NCBI RefSeq assembly: GCF_030457605.1
Contig: NZ_JAKDUR010000009.1
Span: forward strand, 1-61,800
Reading direction: 5' to 3'
Length of the DNA stretch: 61,800 bases
Source: Halomonas sp.
Lineage (GTDB): Bacteria; Pseudomonadota; Gammaproteobacteria; Pseudomonadales; Halomonadaceae
A model generated the notes under the pieces. It ran no database searches. It saw nothing but the letters and a program-made list of their open reading frames with translations, and was not told the origin of the DNA. Made by a program: the position numbers and the translations under genes. This document shows, piece by piece, positions 44,156 to 52,480 of this stretch (its first letter is position 1; the number at the start of each line of letters is the position of its first letter).

Positions 44156-44949
44156 CAGCCGTTGATACGGCCGGCAAAGGGAGTAGAAGGGTCAGCGCTC
44201 TGGCGGCGCGGCATGCGGCCAGCCAGAAACGCATCGCGCCCGGCCTGTACGGCCTGCTGCATGGCGCGGGCCATGCGTACCGGATCGCGTGCGTGGGCAA
44301 TGGCGGAGTTGAGCAGTACGCCGTCGCAGCCAAGCTCCATGGCCATGGCCGCGTCCGAGGCGGTTCCGATGCCCGCATCCACGAGTACCGGCACGTTGCT
44401 GCGTTCGACAATCAGGCGCACGTTGTGCGGATTCTGAATGCCGTGGCCGGAGCCGATCAGCGAACCCAGCGGCATGATCGCCGAGCAACCCATGGTTTCC
44501 AGTTCCCGGGCGACAATGGGATCGTCGCTGGTGTAGACCATCACGTCAAAGCCGTCGTCGAGCAGAGTTTTGGCCGCCTTGAGCGTTTCGGTGACGTTGG
44601 GGTAGAGGGTGTCGTCGTCGCCCAGCACTTCAAGCTTGACCAGATTATGGCCGTCGAGCAGTTCGCGCGCCAGCCGGCAGGTGCGCACGGCATCCCTGGC
44701 GTTATAGCAGCCGGCGGTGTTGGGCAACAGGGTATAGCGATCCGGCGAGACGACGTCGAGCAGATTGGGCGCGCCGGCTTCCTGGCCCAGATTGGTGCGG
44801 CGCACGGCGAAGGTGACGATCTCGGCGCCGCTTTGGCTGATGGCGGCACCGGCCTCGTCAAAATCCCTGTATTTACCCGTGCCGATCAGCAGGCGAGACT
44901 GAAAGTCCCGGCCGGCAACGGTCAGCGGTGCGTCGTGGAGTGTGGTCAT
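44155..44949 (-). CDS. thiG: thiazole synthase
   Basis: Forms the thiazole phosphate of thiamine from deoxyxylulose phosphate, dehydroglycine and ThiS-thiocarboxylate. 264 residues, TIM barrel. The substrate imine Lys is in [12 protein letters not shown] near residue 100, and the phosphate-binding loops are [15 protein letters not shown] and [14 protein letters not shown]. Order thiS-thiG, then trmB, is common in gammaproteobacteria with split thi genes. Confidence 0.96.
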   Translation of the reverse strand: MTTLHDAPLTVAGRDFQSRLLIGTGKYRDFDEAGAAISQSGAEIVTFAVRRTNLGQEAGAPNLLDVVSPDRYTLLPNTAGCYNARDAVRTCRLARELLDGHNLVKLEVLGDDDTLYPNVTETLKAAKTLLDDGFDVMVYTSDDPIVARELETMGCSAIMPLGSLIGSGHGIQNPHNVRLIVERSNVPVLVDAGIGTASDAAMAMELGCDGVLLNSAIAHARDPVRMARAMQQAVQAGRDAFLAGRMPRRQSADPSTPFAGRING

Positions 44950-44970
44950 AAGGATTCCTTGGGTTGTGCC

Positions 44971-45180
44971 CTAGCCGCCACCGATGGCGTGGACGATCTC
45001 GACCTTGTCGCCGTCGGCCAGGCGCGTCTCGGCGAGCTGGCTGCGGGGAACGATTTCTTCATTGATTTCAACGGCGATGCGGCGGCCACCGAGCCCGAGC
45101 TGCGCGACCAGATCGGCAGCGCTGGTGTCGGGCGAAAGGGAGTGGGGCTCGCCGTTGAGCTGAATGGCGTGCGTTGTCAT
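44971..45180 (-). CDS. thiS: sulfur carrier protein ThiS
   Basis: A ubiquitin-like carrier whose C-terminal Gly-Gly is adenylated and thiocarboxylated to give sulfur for thiazole. About 69 residues from ATG 45180, ending in the required HAIGGG. The core is [17 protein letters not shown] and [12 protein letters not shown]. An in-frame ATG at 45195 would add five residues; no ribosome site decides between them. 21 bp before thiG. No TPP riboswitch upstream was recognised. Confidence 0.9.
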   Translation of the reverse strand: MTTHAIQLNGEPHSLSPDTSAADLVAQLGLGGRRIAVEINEEIVPRSQLAETRLADGDKVEIVHAIGGG

Positions 45181-45358
45181 AACAGTCATTTTCATACCGC
45201 TTTGGTGGGTGTCGCAAGCGTGCGGCGTGAAAAAGCAGGGTCTGCCGCCCGCGTTAAACTAACGTAGTGCTATTGTAGCGACTTTAGCGCTTTCCGGCAG
45301 CCGCTACCGTTGACGGCGGGCAGGGCAAAGCGCGTGGCCAACCATACAGGAGAGTGTC

Positions 45359-45778
45359 GTGACGTCAGCAGCATCCATTCAGAAAGTTGCCACCCCGCCG
45401 GGCATGTGCCACAAGGCGGCATGGTGCGCCATCGCGCTGTCCGGTGCGGGGACCGTTATGCTGGGCGCCTATGCCGCCCATGGCCTTGCGGACTGGGCAA
45501 GCGAGGCGACGATTGCCACGGTCAACACCGCCGTGCGTTACCAGATGTGGCACACGCTTGCGCTGATGGCGGTACTTATCTGGCAGCGACTTGAGCCACA
45601 AGCACGCCTGTGGCCGGTGATGACGCTGTGGGCGCTGGGTATGATCGCGTTTTCCGGCTCGCTTTACGCCATGGCACTGGGCGAATGGCGTGTCGGGCTG
45701 GTAACGCCGCTGGGCGGCCTGCTGCTGATAAGCGGTTGGCTGGCGCTGGGTATCATGGCACTTTGCCGCCGGGATTAA
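45359..45778 (+). CDS. DUF423 family membrane protein (YgdD-like)
   Basis: 139 residues with four membrane segments: the DUF423 opening LSGAGTVMLGAYAAHGL, the conserved AVRYQMWHTLALM, and FSGSLYAMAL and VTPLGGLLLISGWLAL. Function unknown. A GTG start at 45359 after AGGAGAG. Its last four bases overlap the 3' end of the convergent glutaredoxin-MauE gene. Confidence 0.88.
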   Translation: MTSAASIQKVATPPGMCHKAAWCAIALSGAGTVMLGAYAAHGLADWASEATIATVNTAVRYQMWHTLALMAVLIWQRLEPQARLWPVMTLWALGMIAFSGSLYAMALGEWRVGLVTPLGGLLLISGWLALGIMALCRRD

Positions 45779-46524
45779 AGCAGCATGCGCAGCCCCATCC
45801 ACAGCCCCATGGCCACCATCACCAGGTTTTCGGTCAGCGAGACAAAACCCAGCGGTACGTTGCTGTTTCCCCCGGCGCAGGCGCACTTGAGCTCACGCTT
45901 GTCGATATAGACCGCCTTGAATACCGATACCGCGCCCACGGTGCCGACAAACAGCGCCAGCGGCGCGGCCAGCCAGATCAGCGTGCCGGCCAGCATCAAA
46001 AGCCCCGCCAGTGTTTCGGCGTAGGGGTAGACATAGCTGTAGGGCACGTAGCGCTGGGCCAGCAGGTCGTAGTTGAGAAACATGTTGCTAAAGCTTTCCA
46101 CGTCCTGCAGTTTCTGCAGACCCAGCAGCGTCATGGCGGTGGCCACGGCGTATTCGGGCATGCGCGGCGCGAGCAGGGTGCCGTGGGCGGCCAGGCTGAT
46201 GCCCAGTCCCATGAGCAGGGCAGTAAGAAAGATGGCGATCACCGGCCGGTAGCTGGTGGCGTCCGGGTCGGTCACGTCAAGGTTGAAATGGGCGCGCACC
46301 TCTTCGTAGCCGCCGATGCGCTCGCCGTGAATATACGTCTGGGGCGTGGTGTCGACGTTTTCCTTTTCCTGGAAGGCGTCGATATCTTCGCGCGAGGTGA
46401 GCAGATGGTCGTCCACCTCAAGCCCCTTGTGCTTGAGGAGATGGACCGTCTTGAGACCGAAGGGGCAAACGTGTTCGGGCGTTTTCATCCGGTAGACGCT
46501 GGCCGTGCGCGATTCAGTGGCCAT
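45775..46524 (-). CDS. glutaredoxin-MauE/DoxX fusion protein
   Basis: 249 residues in two parts. The N-terminal 80 residues are a glutaredoxin domain (MKTPEHVCPFGLKTVHLLKHKG, with TTPQTYIHGERIGGYEE as the cis-Pro and GSH-binding stretch). The active site is CPFG, so it is monothiol. The C-terminal 165 residues carry four membrane helices of the MauE type, ending with CACAGGNSNVPLGFVSLTEN. MauE-like proteins pass reducing or oxidising equivalents across the membrane. Start 46524, preceded by AGGAGGAGC. Its partner and substrate are unknown. Confidence 0.8.
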   Translation of the reverse strand: MATESRTASVYRMKTPEHVCPFGLKTVHLLKHKGLEVDDHLLTSREDIDAFQEKENVDTTPQTYIHGERIGGYEEVRAHFNLDVTDPDATSYRPVIAIFLTALLMGLGISLAAHGTLLAPRMPEYAVATAMTLLGLQKLQDVESFSNMFLNYDLLAQRYVPYSYVYPYAETLAGLLMLAGTLIWLAAPLALFVGTVGAVSVFKAVYIDKRELKCACAGGNSNVPLGFVSLTENLVMVAMGLWMGLRMLL

Positions 46525-46654
46525 GAGCTCCTCCTGATTCGTATGGGGTCCATGAACCCGTGTGACTGTCTGCTTCGTTGTCCTGCTGTGCACCTTTCAG
46601 CGTAGCGCCAGGGGCTGCACCGGAGTCAAGGCTTGCCGAATGACGCCCATGAAA

Positions 46655-46684
46655 AACCCCCTCAGGGCAGGCCTTGAGGGGGTT
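46655..46684 (-). terminator. terminator of glcB
   Basis: AACCCCCTCA / TGAGGGGGTT, a perfect 10-bp stem with a 10-nt loop. On the minus strand it ends in a run of T directly after the glcB stop. Confidence 0.78.
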
Positions 46685-46703
46685 GGCTGTTGCCTTGCGC
46701 GTT

Positions 46704-48884
46704 TTACTGCGCTTTTGACTTCTCTACACGGCGCCACTCGTGGAGCAGCGGTTCGGTGTAGCCGGACGGCTGTTCCAGACCCTTGAAGATCAGGTCAGAC
46801 GCGGCCTTGAACGCGGTGGAGTCGTCAAAGTGCGAGCTCATCGGCGTGTAGTCGGGGTCGCCGGCGTTCTGCTCGTCAACCACTTTGGCCATGCGCTTGA
46901 GCGTGTCTTCTACCTGGGCGTTCTCGACGATGCCGTGGTGCAGCCAGTTGGCGATGTGCTGGCTGGAGATGCGCAGCGTCGCGCGGTCTTCCATCAGGCC
47001 GACGTTGTGGATATCCGGCACCTTGGAGCAGCCCACACCGTGCTCGACCCAGCGGACCACGTAGCCGAGGATGCCCTGGCAGTTGTTGTCCAGCTCCTGC
47101 TGGATATCGTCGGCGCTCCAGCTGGGGCTGGCTTCTACCGGGATGCTGAGCAGGTCGTCAAGCAGGTCGGTTTCGCCCTGACCTTCCAGCTCGCGCTGCA
47201 CTTCAGCCACGTCTACCTGATGGTAGTGCAGGGCATGCAGGGTGGCCGCTGTGGGGGACGGTACCCAGGCGGTATTGGCGCCAGCTTTGGGATGGCCGAT
47301 TTTCTTTTCCAGCATGTCGTGCATCAGGTCAGGCATGGCCCACATGCCCTTGCCGATCTGGGCGCGGCCACGCAGGCCGCAGGCCAGGCCGACCTGCACG
47401 TTGTTCTTCTCGTAGGCGCCGATCCATGCCGTGCCTTTCATGTCGCCCTTGCGCACGACCGGGCCGGCTTCCATGATGGTGTGCATCTCGTCGCCGGTGC
47501 GATCGAGGAAACCGGTGTTGATGAAGACCACACGCGCGCTGGCGGCGTGGATGCAGGCCTTGAGGTTGGCGCTGGTGCGGCGCTCTTCGTCCATGACGCC
47601 CATTTTCAGGGTGTTTTGCGTCATGCCGAGAATATCTTCAACGCGGCCGAACAGCTCGTCGGCGAAGGCGACTTCCTTCGGGCCATGCATTTTCGGCTTG
47701 ACGATGTAGACCGAGCCGGTGCGCGAGTTGCGCGGCTGGTCGGCGCTCTTTTTCAGGTCGTGCAGGGCAATCAGCGAGGTCACGGCAGCGTCGAGAATGC
47801 CCTCGGGCAGCTCGTTGCCGTTCTCGTCGAGAATCGCCGGCGTAGTCATCAGGTGGCCGACGTTACGCACGAACATCAGCGAACGACCCTGAAGAGTGAC
47901 GCTTTCGCCGTTGGTGGTCTGCCAGGTGCGGTCGCCGCGCAGCTCGCGGGTGAACGACTTGTCGCCCTTGACGATGGTTTCCTGCAGGTTGCCTTTCATC
48001 AGGCCGAGCCAGTTGGTGTAAACACCCACCTTGTCTTCGGCATCGACGGCGGCGATGGAGTCTTCGCAGTCCATGATGGTGGAAATGGCGGCTTCCACGA
48101 CCACGTCCTTGATGCGTGCCGGATCGGTTTTGCCGACGGGGTTTTCGCCGTCGATCTGGATTTCGGCATGCAGGCCGTTGTTGGCCAGCAGGATGGAGGT
48201 CGGGTCAGCGGCGTCGCCTTCAAAGCCGATCAGCTTGGCGGCATCTTGCAGGCCGGTGTCGCGACCGCCTTCCAGCGTGACGGCCAGATGGCCGTCGCGG
48301 ATGGCATAGTTGACGGCATCACGGTGAGAGCCAGTGGCCAGCGGCGCCATGCGGTCCAGCACACCGCGGGCATAGGCGATGACCTTTGCGGCACGCTTGT
48401 AGTTGAATTCGCGGGTTTTTTCCGCGCCGTCGGCGTCAGAGATGACGTCGGTGCCGTAGAGCGCGTCGTACAGGCTGCCCCAACGGGCGTTGGCGGCGTT
48501 CAGCGCGTAGCGGGCATTGCTGACCGGCACTACCAGCTGCGGGCCGGCCTGCACGGAAAGCTCGCGGTCAACGTTACCGGTGGTAGTGGCGACTTTTTCA
48601 GGAACGTCGGCCAGGTAACCGATGTCGGTAAGAAAGCGGCGATAGGCCGGCATGTCGCTGATCGGGCCGGGGTTGTCACGGTGCCAGGCGTTGAGTTTTT
48701 CCTGCAGCGAGTCGCGCTCGTCGAGCAGCTGGCGGTTTTTCGGCGCCAGATCGTGGAACAACGCGTCAACGCCCGCCCAGAAGGCAGCTTGATCAACGCC
48801 TGTGCCAGGCAGCGCCTGCTCGTTGATAAAGCGATCAAGTTCAGCTGCCACCTGTAAACGGTGACGCGTGATACGCTCGCTCAT
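46704..48884 (-). CDS. glcB: malate synthase G
   Basis: Condenses glyoxylate with acetyl-CoA to malate, in the glyoxylate shunt or glycolate use. 726 residues, typical of the monomeric G isoform (the A isoform is about 530). Active-site pieces are [17 protein letters not shown] (acidic Mg2+ site), [31 protein letters not shown] and [14 protein letters not shown]. The C-terminal cap is [20 protein letters not shown]. No isocitrate lyase gene adjoins it. A GGGAGAG ribosome site precedes the ATG. Upstream are a dyad resembling an IclR site and a 51-bp tandem repeat. Confidence 0.96.
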   Translation of the reverse strand: MSERITRHRLQVAAELDRFINEQALPGTGVDQAAFWAGVDALFHDLAPKNRQLLDERDSLQEKLNAWHRDNPGPISDMPAYRRFLTDIGYLADVPEKVATTTGNVDRELSVQAGPQLVVPVSNARYALNAANARWGSLYDALYGTDVISDADGAEKTREFNYKRAAKVIAYARGVLDRMAPLATGSHRDAVNYAIRDGHLAVTLEGGRDTGLQDAAKLIGFEGDAADPTSILLANNGLHAEIQIDGENPVGKTDPARIKDVVVEAAISTIMDCEDSIAAVDAEDKVGVYTNWLGLMKGNLQETIVKGDKSFTRELRGDRTWQTTNGESVTLQGRSLMFVRNVGHLMTTPAILDENGNELPEGILDAAVTSLIALHDLKKSADQPRNSRTGSVYIVKPKMHGPKEVAFADELFGRVEDILGMTQNTLKMGVMDEERRTSANLKACIHAASARVVFINTGFLDRTGDEMHTIMEAGPVVRKGDMKGTAWIGAYEKNNVQVGLACGLRGRAQIGKGMWAMPDLMHDMLEKKIGHPKAGANTAWVPSPTAATLHALHYHQVDVAEVQRELEGQGETDLLDDLLSIPVEASPSWSADDIQQELDNNCQGILGYVVRWVEHGVGCSKVPDIHNVGLMEDRATLRISSQHIANWLHHGIVENAQVEDTLKRMAKVVDEQNAGDPDYTPMSSHFDDSTAFKAASDLIFKGLEQPSGYTEPLLHEWRRVEKSKAQ

Positions 48885-49029
48885 GGAAACTCTCCCTTAG
48901 AGTGTCCGTGGCCAATCGTGGTACCAGATGCCCGCCACGGCCATGGTGAATACAACTACTATCTCAACTACTACCTCATGCCGGTCGAAGTGCAGATGGC
49001 AGCACTGGCGCAGATACCGACAGCTTGAA

Positions 49030-49050
49030 TTGTGGAAAATAGTTCCACAA
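49030..49050 (-). promoter_or_regulatory. IclR-like dyad upstream of glcB
   Basis: TTGTGGAA-AATAG-TTCCACAA, a perfect 8-5-8 inverted repeat. The inner 15 bases TGGAAAATAGTTCCA match 12 of 14 defined positions of the E. coli IclR consensus TGGAAATNATTTCCA, which controls the glyoxylate shunt genes. It is 146 bp upstream of the glcB ATG. Regulator identity is inferred. Confidence 0.5.
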
Positions 49051-49074
49051 ATGCGAAGGCATGTAAATAGCGCC

Positions 49075-49185
49075 GATTTTACCGCGCCGCATTCGGCTTC
49101 TGCTCAACCTCGACCAAATGAGGCTGATTTTACCGCGCCGCATTCGGCTTCTGCTCAACCTCGACCAAATGAGGCTGATTTTACC
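49075..49185. repeat. 51-bp tandem repeat, two identical copies and a partial third
   Basis: Copy 1 at 49075-49125 and copy 2 at 49126-49176 are identical over all 51 bases. A third begins GATTTTACC at 49177-49185 and then diverges. Each copy starts GATTTTACCGCGCCGC and ends CCAAATGAGGCT. The period is a multiple of three and the repeat is open in one plus-strand frame (17-residue unit ADFTAPHSASAQPRPNE), but no ribosome site or start supports translation. It lies between the dyad and the hydrolase gene. Confidence 0.85.
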
Positions 49186-49254
49186 TTATTCGGTGGACAT
49201 TGTTAAATCGCTATTCGTATTAGGCCGGGAACCCGGCCGGTCAGGGGAGTGCGC

Positions 49255-50223
49255 ATGAACGAGTTTGACGCGCTGAAGGCTGGGTTTTGCCACGTGGCTG
49301 ACGCTCGGCTGGTAGTGCTTGCGCCGGGTAGCGATGAGGCCCGTGCCGTGGAGCCATATTTCAATCGCTACGGGCTGATGCCTCTCTGGCGGCAGGCACG
49401 GCAGGTTTATGCGGGCTTTATCGAAAGCGGGCAATTTTCGCTCTGGTGTCAGGTGTGGGCGCCGCCGAATCCGGTAGGAACCGCGTTTGTGGTGCATGGT
49501 TATTTCGACCATCTGGGGCTTTATCGCCATCTGCTGGCCTTGTTGTTGGCGCGCGGTTGGCAGGTGGTGCTGTGGGACTTGCCCGGCCACGGGTTGTCGA
49601 GCGGTGAGCGGGCAGCAATTGATGATTTTGAGACCTATCGCCATTGCCTGCACGTGGTGCAAGCCACGCTGGTGGCACAGTCACTGGCGCCGAGCCCGTG
49701 GGTGGGAATCGGCCAGAGCACCGGCGCGGCCGTACTCGCCACGGATGCCCTGAGCCTGCAAACCGACTCGCCCTGGGCGGGGCTTGCGCTGCTGGCGCCG
49801 CTGGTGCGCCCCTGGGGGTGGCACCAGGCCAGCGCGCTGCATCGTCTGGTCAGCCCCTTCGTGCGGGCAGTGCCGCGGCGTTATCGGCCCAATTCCACTG
49901 ATGCTGCTTTTGTCACCTTTCTGCGCCAGCAGGACCCGCTGCAGCCGGGGCAGCTAAGCCTCGCCTGGGTGAGCGCCATGCGCCGCTGGATGCCAAAGTT
50001 GCTGGCGCAGCCGCCCAGTTCGCTGCCCGTACTGATGCTTCAGGGCGAGCAGGATCATACCGTGGACTGGCCGTATAACCTGGGCGTGTTGGCGAAAAAA
50101 TTCCCTCGTGCCGAGGTCTACCGCCATCCGCTGGCGCGCCATCATCTGGTGAATGAAGCCGAGCCCATACGCGAGGCGCTGTTCGCCCGGCTTATGGGCT
50201 TTCTCGACGATCGGGTGGTCTAG
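49255..50223 (+). CDS. alpha/beta hydrolase
   Basis: A predicted serine hydrolase (lysophospholipase-like). 322 residues, no signal peptide. The oxyanion region is FVVHGYFDHLGLYRHLL. The strand before the elbow is VVLWDLPGHGLSSGERAAIDDFETY. The nucleophile elbow is GIGQSTGAAV (GxSxG). The acid is in LMLQGEQDHTVDW and the His in HHLVNEAE. ATG 49255 sits after AGGGGAG. The last four bases overlap the 3' end of the convergent guaD. Substrate unknown. Confidence 0.87.
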   Translation: MNEFDALKAGFCHVADARLVVLAPGSDEARAVEPYFNRYGLMPLWRQARQVYAGFIESGQFSLWCQVWAPPNPVGTAFVVHGYFDHLGLYRHLLALLLARGWQVVLWDLPGHGLSSGERAAIDDFETYRHCLHVVQATLVAQSLAPSPWVGIGQSTGAAVLATDALSLQTDSPWAGLALLAPLVRPWGWHQASALHRLVSPFVRAVPRRYRPNSTDAAFVTFLRQQDPLQPGQLSLAWVSAMRRWMPKLLAQPPSSLPVLMLQGEQDHTVDWPYNLGVLAKKFPRAEVYRHPLARHHLVNEAEPIREALFARLMGFLDDRVV

Positions 50224-51548
50224 GCGGCGTCCCGGGCATGAACGCGTTGCCCACCGGCCCAGGTGGCGTACACGGTGCGGTCGTCGCCGAGCATCATCAG
50301 CGCGAACAGGGTTTCGGAAAGCGTCTGGCAGTGCGCCGTACGCCGCGCCAGCAGTGGTGTGGCTTTCGGGTCCAGCACCACAATGTCGGCTTCGCCGCCC
50401 TCGCGGATCTGGCCGATGTGCTGGTCAAGGTGCAGCGCCCGGGCGTTGCCCAGCGTCAGCCGGTAAAACCCCTGCCAGGCGGTGAGCGGCTGGCCGAGCA
50501 GCTGGCCGACCTGGTAGGCGCCCTTGAGCGTGGCCAGCCCGGAAAGGTCGGTGCCACCGCCCACGTCGCTTGCCAGGCTGGTCGCCATGCCGGCGTCATG
50601 GCAGGCCTGGCGGTCGAACAGGCCGCTGCCTAGAAACAGGTTGGAGGTGGGACAGAAAGCGATACTCGCGCCTGCGCCTGCGAGCCGCTGACGCATGTCC
50701 TGATCCAGGTGAATGCCGTGGGCGAAGGTGCTGCGCGGCCCCACCAGCCCGTAGCGCTCGTACACGTCGAGGTAGTCCTTGCTTTCGGGGAACAGCTCGG
50801 ATACCCAGGCGATTTCGCCTTCGTTTTCCGAGAGATGGGTTTGCAGGTGGATATCCGGCGCGTTGCGCAGTACCGCACCGGTGGCTTCCAGTTGCTCCCG
50901 GGTAGAGGTGGGCGCAAAGCGCGGCGTCAGGCTGTAACCCAGCCGGTCCTTGCCGTGCCAGTCGGCAATCAGCCGTTCGCTGTCGGCAAGTCCGCCCAGG
51001 GTGTCGTCGGTCAGGGCATCGGGGCCGTTGCGATCCATCAGCACCTTGCCCGCGAGCATGCGCAGCCCCCGGCGGTTGGCGGCGCTGAAAAACGCATCCA
51101 CCGAGCCCGGGTGAGAGGTGCAAAACACCTGGGCGGTGGTGGTGCCCACGCGCAGGGTTTCATCCAGAAACGCCTCGGCCACGGTTTCGGCGTGAATACG
51201 ATCAGCAAAACGGCACTCTTCGGGGAAGGTGTAGTCGTTGAGCCAGTCGAGCAGCTGGCGGCCGTAGGAGGCCATGATATCCAGCTGGGAATAGTGCACG
51301 TGGCTGTCGATAAAGCCCGGCATCATCAGCTTGCCGGAATAGTCCACGACCTCGATACCGGCGGGTAGATGCGGCGCCAACTCGGTGTAGTCGCCCACGG
51401 CGTGGATATGGCCGTCGATGATCCATACGGCGCCGTCTTCAAGGTGGCGAACGCTGCCCTGTGCGGGAGTATCGTCGTCTCCCGGATCGCCGGCAAAGCT
51501 TAAAAGCGGGCCGCGCAATACGCGGGTAGCGGTGGTCAGATTTGTCAT
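50220..51548 (-). CDS. guaD: guanine deaminase
   Basis: Deaminates guanine to xanthine, feeding the xanthine dehydrogenase encoded upstream. About 442 residues of the amidohydrolase fold. Metal ligands are in DSHVHYSQLDIM, HLSENEGEIAW and TFAHGIHLD, with the C-terminal Asp in SLASDVGGGTDLS. The start ATG 51548 has GGAGA 8 bases before it. It lies 44 bp after xdhC in the same direction and is the last gene of the purine catabolic operon. Confidence 0.93.
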   Translation of the reverse strand: MTNLTTATRVLRGPLLSFAGDPGDDDTPAQGSVRHLEDGAVWIIDGHIHAVGDYTELAPHLPAGIEVVDYSGKLMMPGFIDSHVHYSQLDIMASYGRQLLDWLNDYTFPEECRFADRIHAETVAEAFLDETLRVGTTTAQVFCTSHPGSVDAFFSAANRRGLRMLAGKVLMDRNGPDALTDDTLGGLADSERLIADWHGKDRLGYSLTPRFAPTSTREQLEATGAVLRNAPDIHLQTHLSENEGEIAWVSELFPESKDYLDVYERYGLVGPRSTFAHGIHLDQDMRQRLAGAGASIAFCPTSNLFLGSGLFDRQACHDAGMATSLASDVGGGTDLSGLATLKGAYQVGQLLGQPLTAWQGFYRLTLGNARALHLDQHIGQIREGGEADIVVLDPKATPLLARRTAHCQTLSETLFALMMLGDDRTVYATWAGGQRVHARDAA

Positions 51549-51592
51549 TGTCAGGGTCTCCGTTGGCGCTGTGGCGGTTTGCGCAGAGCGCC

Positions 51593-52480
51593 TCAAGCGC
51601 GTTGTTGTTGTGGGTCGGACGCGACCGGGTGAAAGGCGGCGCGCAGGGCTTCCGGAGCGACGCCGCGGCGGTCGGGGTGGGCGTCGGCGGGCTTGAAGGT
51701 CAAAAGCTCGGCGGTCACTGCCAGCGCGATTTCATAGGGCCGCTTGCCGTGGGCACCGGCGATGCCAATGGGGCAGCGCACCTGGGCCAGTTCGGCCTCG
51801 CCGTGGCCGGCATCCTGCAGCCGGCGACGAAAGCTTGCCCATTTGGAGCGCGAGCCAATCAGGCCGATGGAGGCGCAGTCGCCACGCTTGAGCAGCGCAT
51901 CGACAATGGCGCGATCCTCGCCGTGATCCTGGGTCATGACCAGCGCGTGGCAGCCGGGCGGTAGCCCGGCAACGGCGCTGGCCACGTCAGGTTCGCCGCC
52001 GGCGCCGGGCATGATGCGGCGACGTTGCTGGCGTTCGTCTCCCGACGCGTCGGGAAAGGCGTCTTCACGGCTGTCAAACCACAGCAGCTGCCAGGGCAGT
52101 GGGGCCAGCAGGCCGGCGAGTTCGCGCCCAACGTTGCCGGCGCCAAACAGCGCCACGCGCATCTCGGCACCGGCAAAAAGTTCCAGCAGTACGTGGACGT
52201 AGCCGCCGCAGCACTGGCCGCTGCGCCCGCCCAGCGGGAAGGCTTCCAGCCGGGTGCCGCTTTCGCCCCGGGCGAGTGCTTCGCGGGCGGTTTCCATGAC
52301 CTGTAGCTCGAAGTTGCCGCCGCCCAGGGTGTCATAAATAGCCTCTGTGGTGATGACCATTTTGGCGCCGGGTTCTCGCGGAGTGGAGCCCGCCACCCCG
52401 ACCACGCTTGCCAGCGCGTGGGGGCGGGCTTCACTCTGCAGGCGGTCAAGCGCTGCGTGCCAGGCGTCAGGCCGGTTCAT
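51593..52480 (-). CDS. xdhC: xanthine dehydrogenase accessory protein XdhC
   Basis: Binds molybdenum cofactor, helps sulfurate it and inserts it into XdhB. 295 residues. The N-terminal XdhC/CoxI domain contains VVGVAGSTPREPGAKMVIT and RSGQCCGGYVHVLLE (conserved Cys-Cys-Gly-Gly). The C-terminal NAD-binding-like domain contains VALFGAGNVGRELAGLLAPL and IGLIGSRSKWASFRRRL. It overlaps xdhB by 14 bases. Confidence 0.93.
   Translation of the reverse strand: MNRPDAWHAALDRLQSEARPHALASVVGVAGSTPREPGAKMVITTEAIYDTLGGGNFELQVMETAREALARGESGTRLEAFPLGGRSGQCCGGYVHVLLELFAGAEMRVALFGAGNVGRELAGLLAPLPWQLLWFDSREDAFPDASGDERQQRRRIMPGAGGEPDVASAVAGLPPGCHALVMTQDHGEDRAIVDALLKRGDCASIGLIGSRSKWASFRRRLQDAGHGEAELAQVRCPIGIAGAHGKRPYEIALAVTAELLTFKPADAHPDRRGVAPEALRAAFHPVASDPQQQRA

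Larger units (their letters stand above)
48885..49254. other. 370-bp divergent region between glcB and the hydrolase gene
   Basis: No gene is supported. It holds a CAACTACTA direct repeat near 48953-48973, the dyad at 49030-49050, and the 51-bp tandem repeats at 49075-49185. The glcB promoter and that of the plus-strand hydrolase must lie here. Confidence 0.4.

Noticed and set aside
45181-45358. TPP riboswitch before thiS, and similarly before thiD
   Set aside because: No CUGAGA and ACCUGA blocks were found on either strand.
46740-48857. A 705-residue open frame antisense to glcB
   Set aside because: It is wholly inside malate synthase G on the opposite strand, with His/Val/Gly-rich sequence typical of antisense reading of GC-rich codons. 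No ribosome site or family motif.
48928-49206. A 92-residue frame containing the 17-residue repeat ADFTAPHSASAQPRPNE
   Set aside because: No ribosome site, and the sequence before the repeat is not protein-like. Kept as a DNA repeat.
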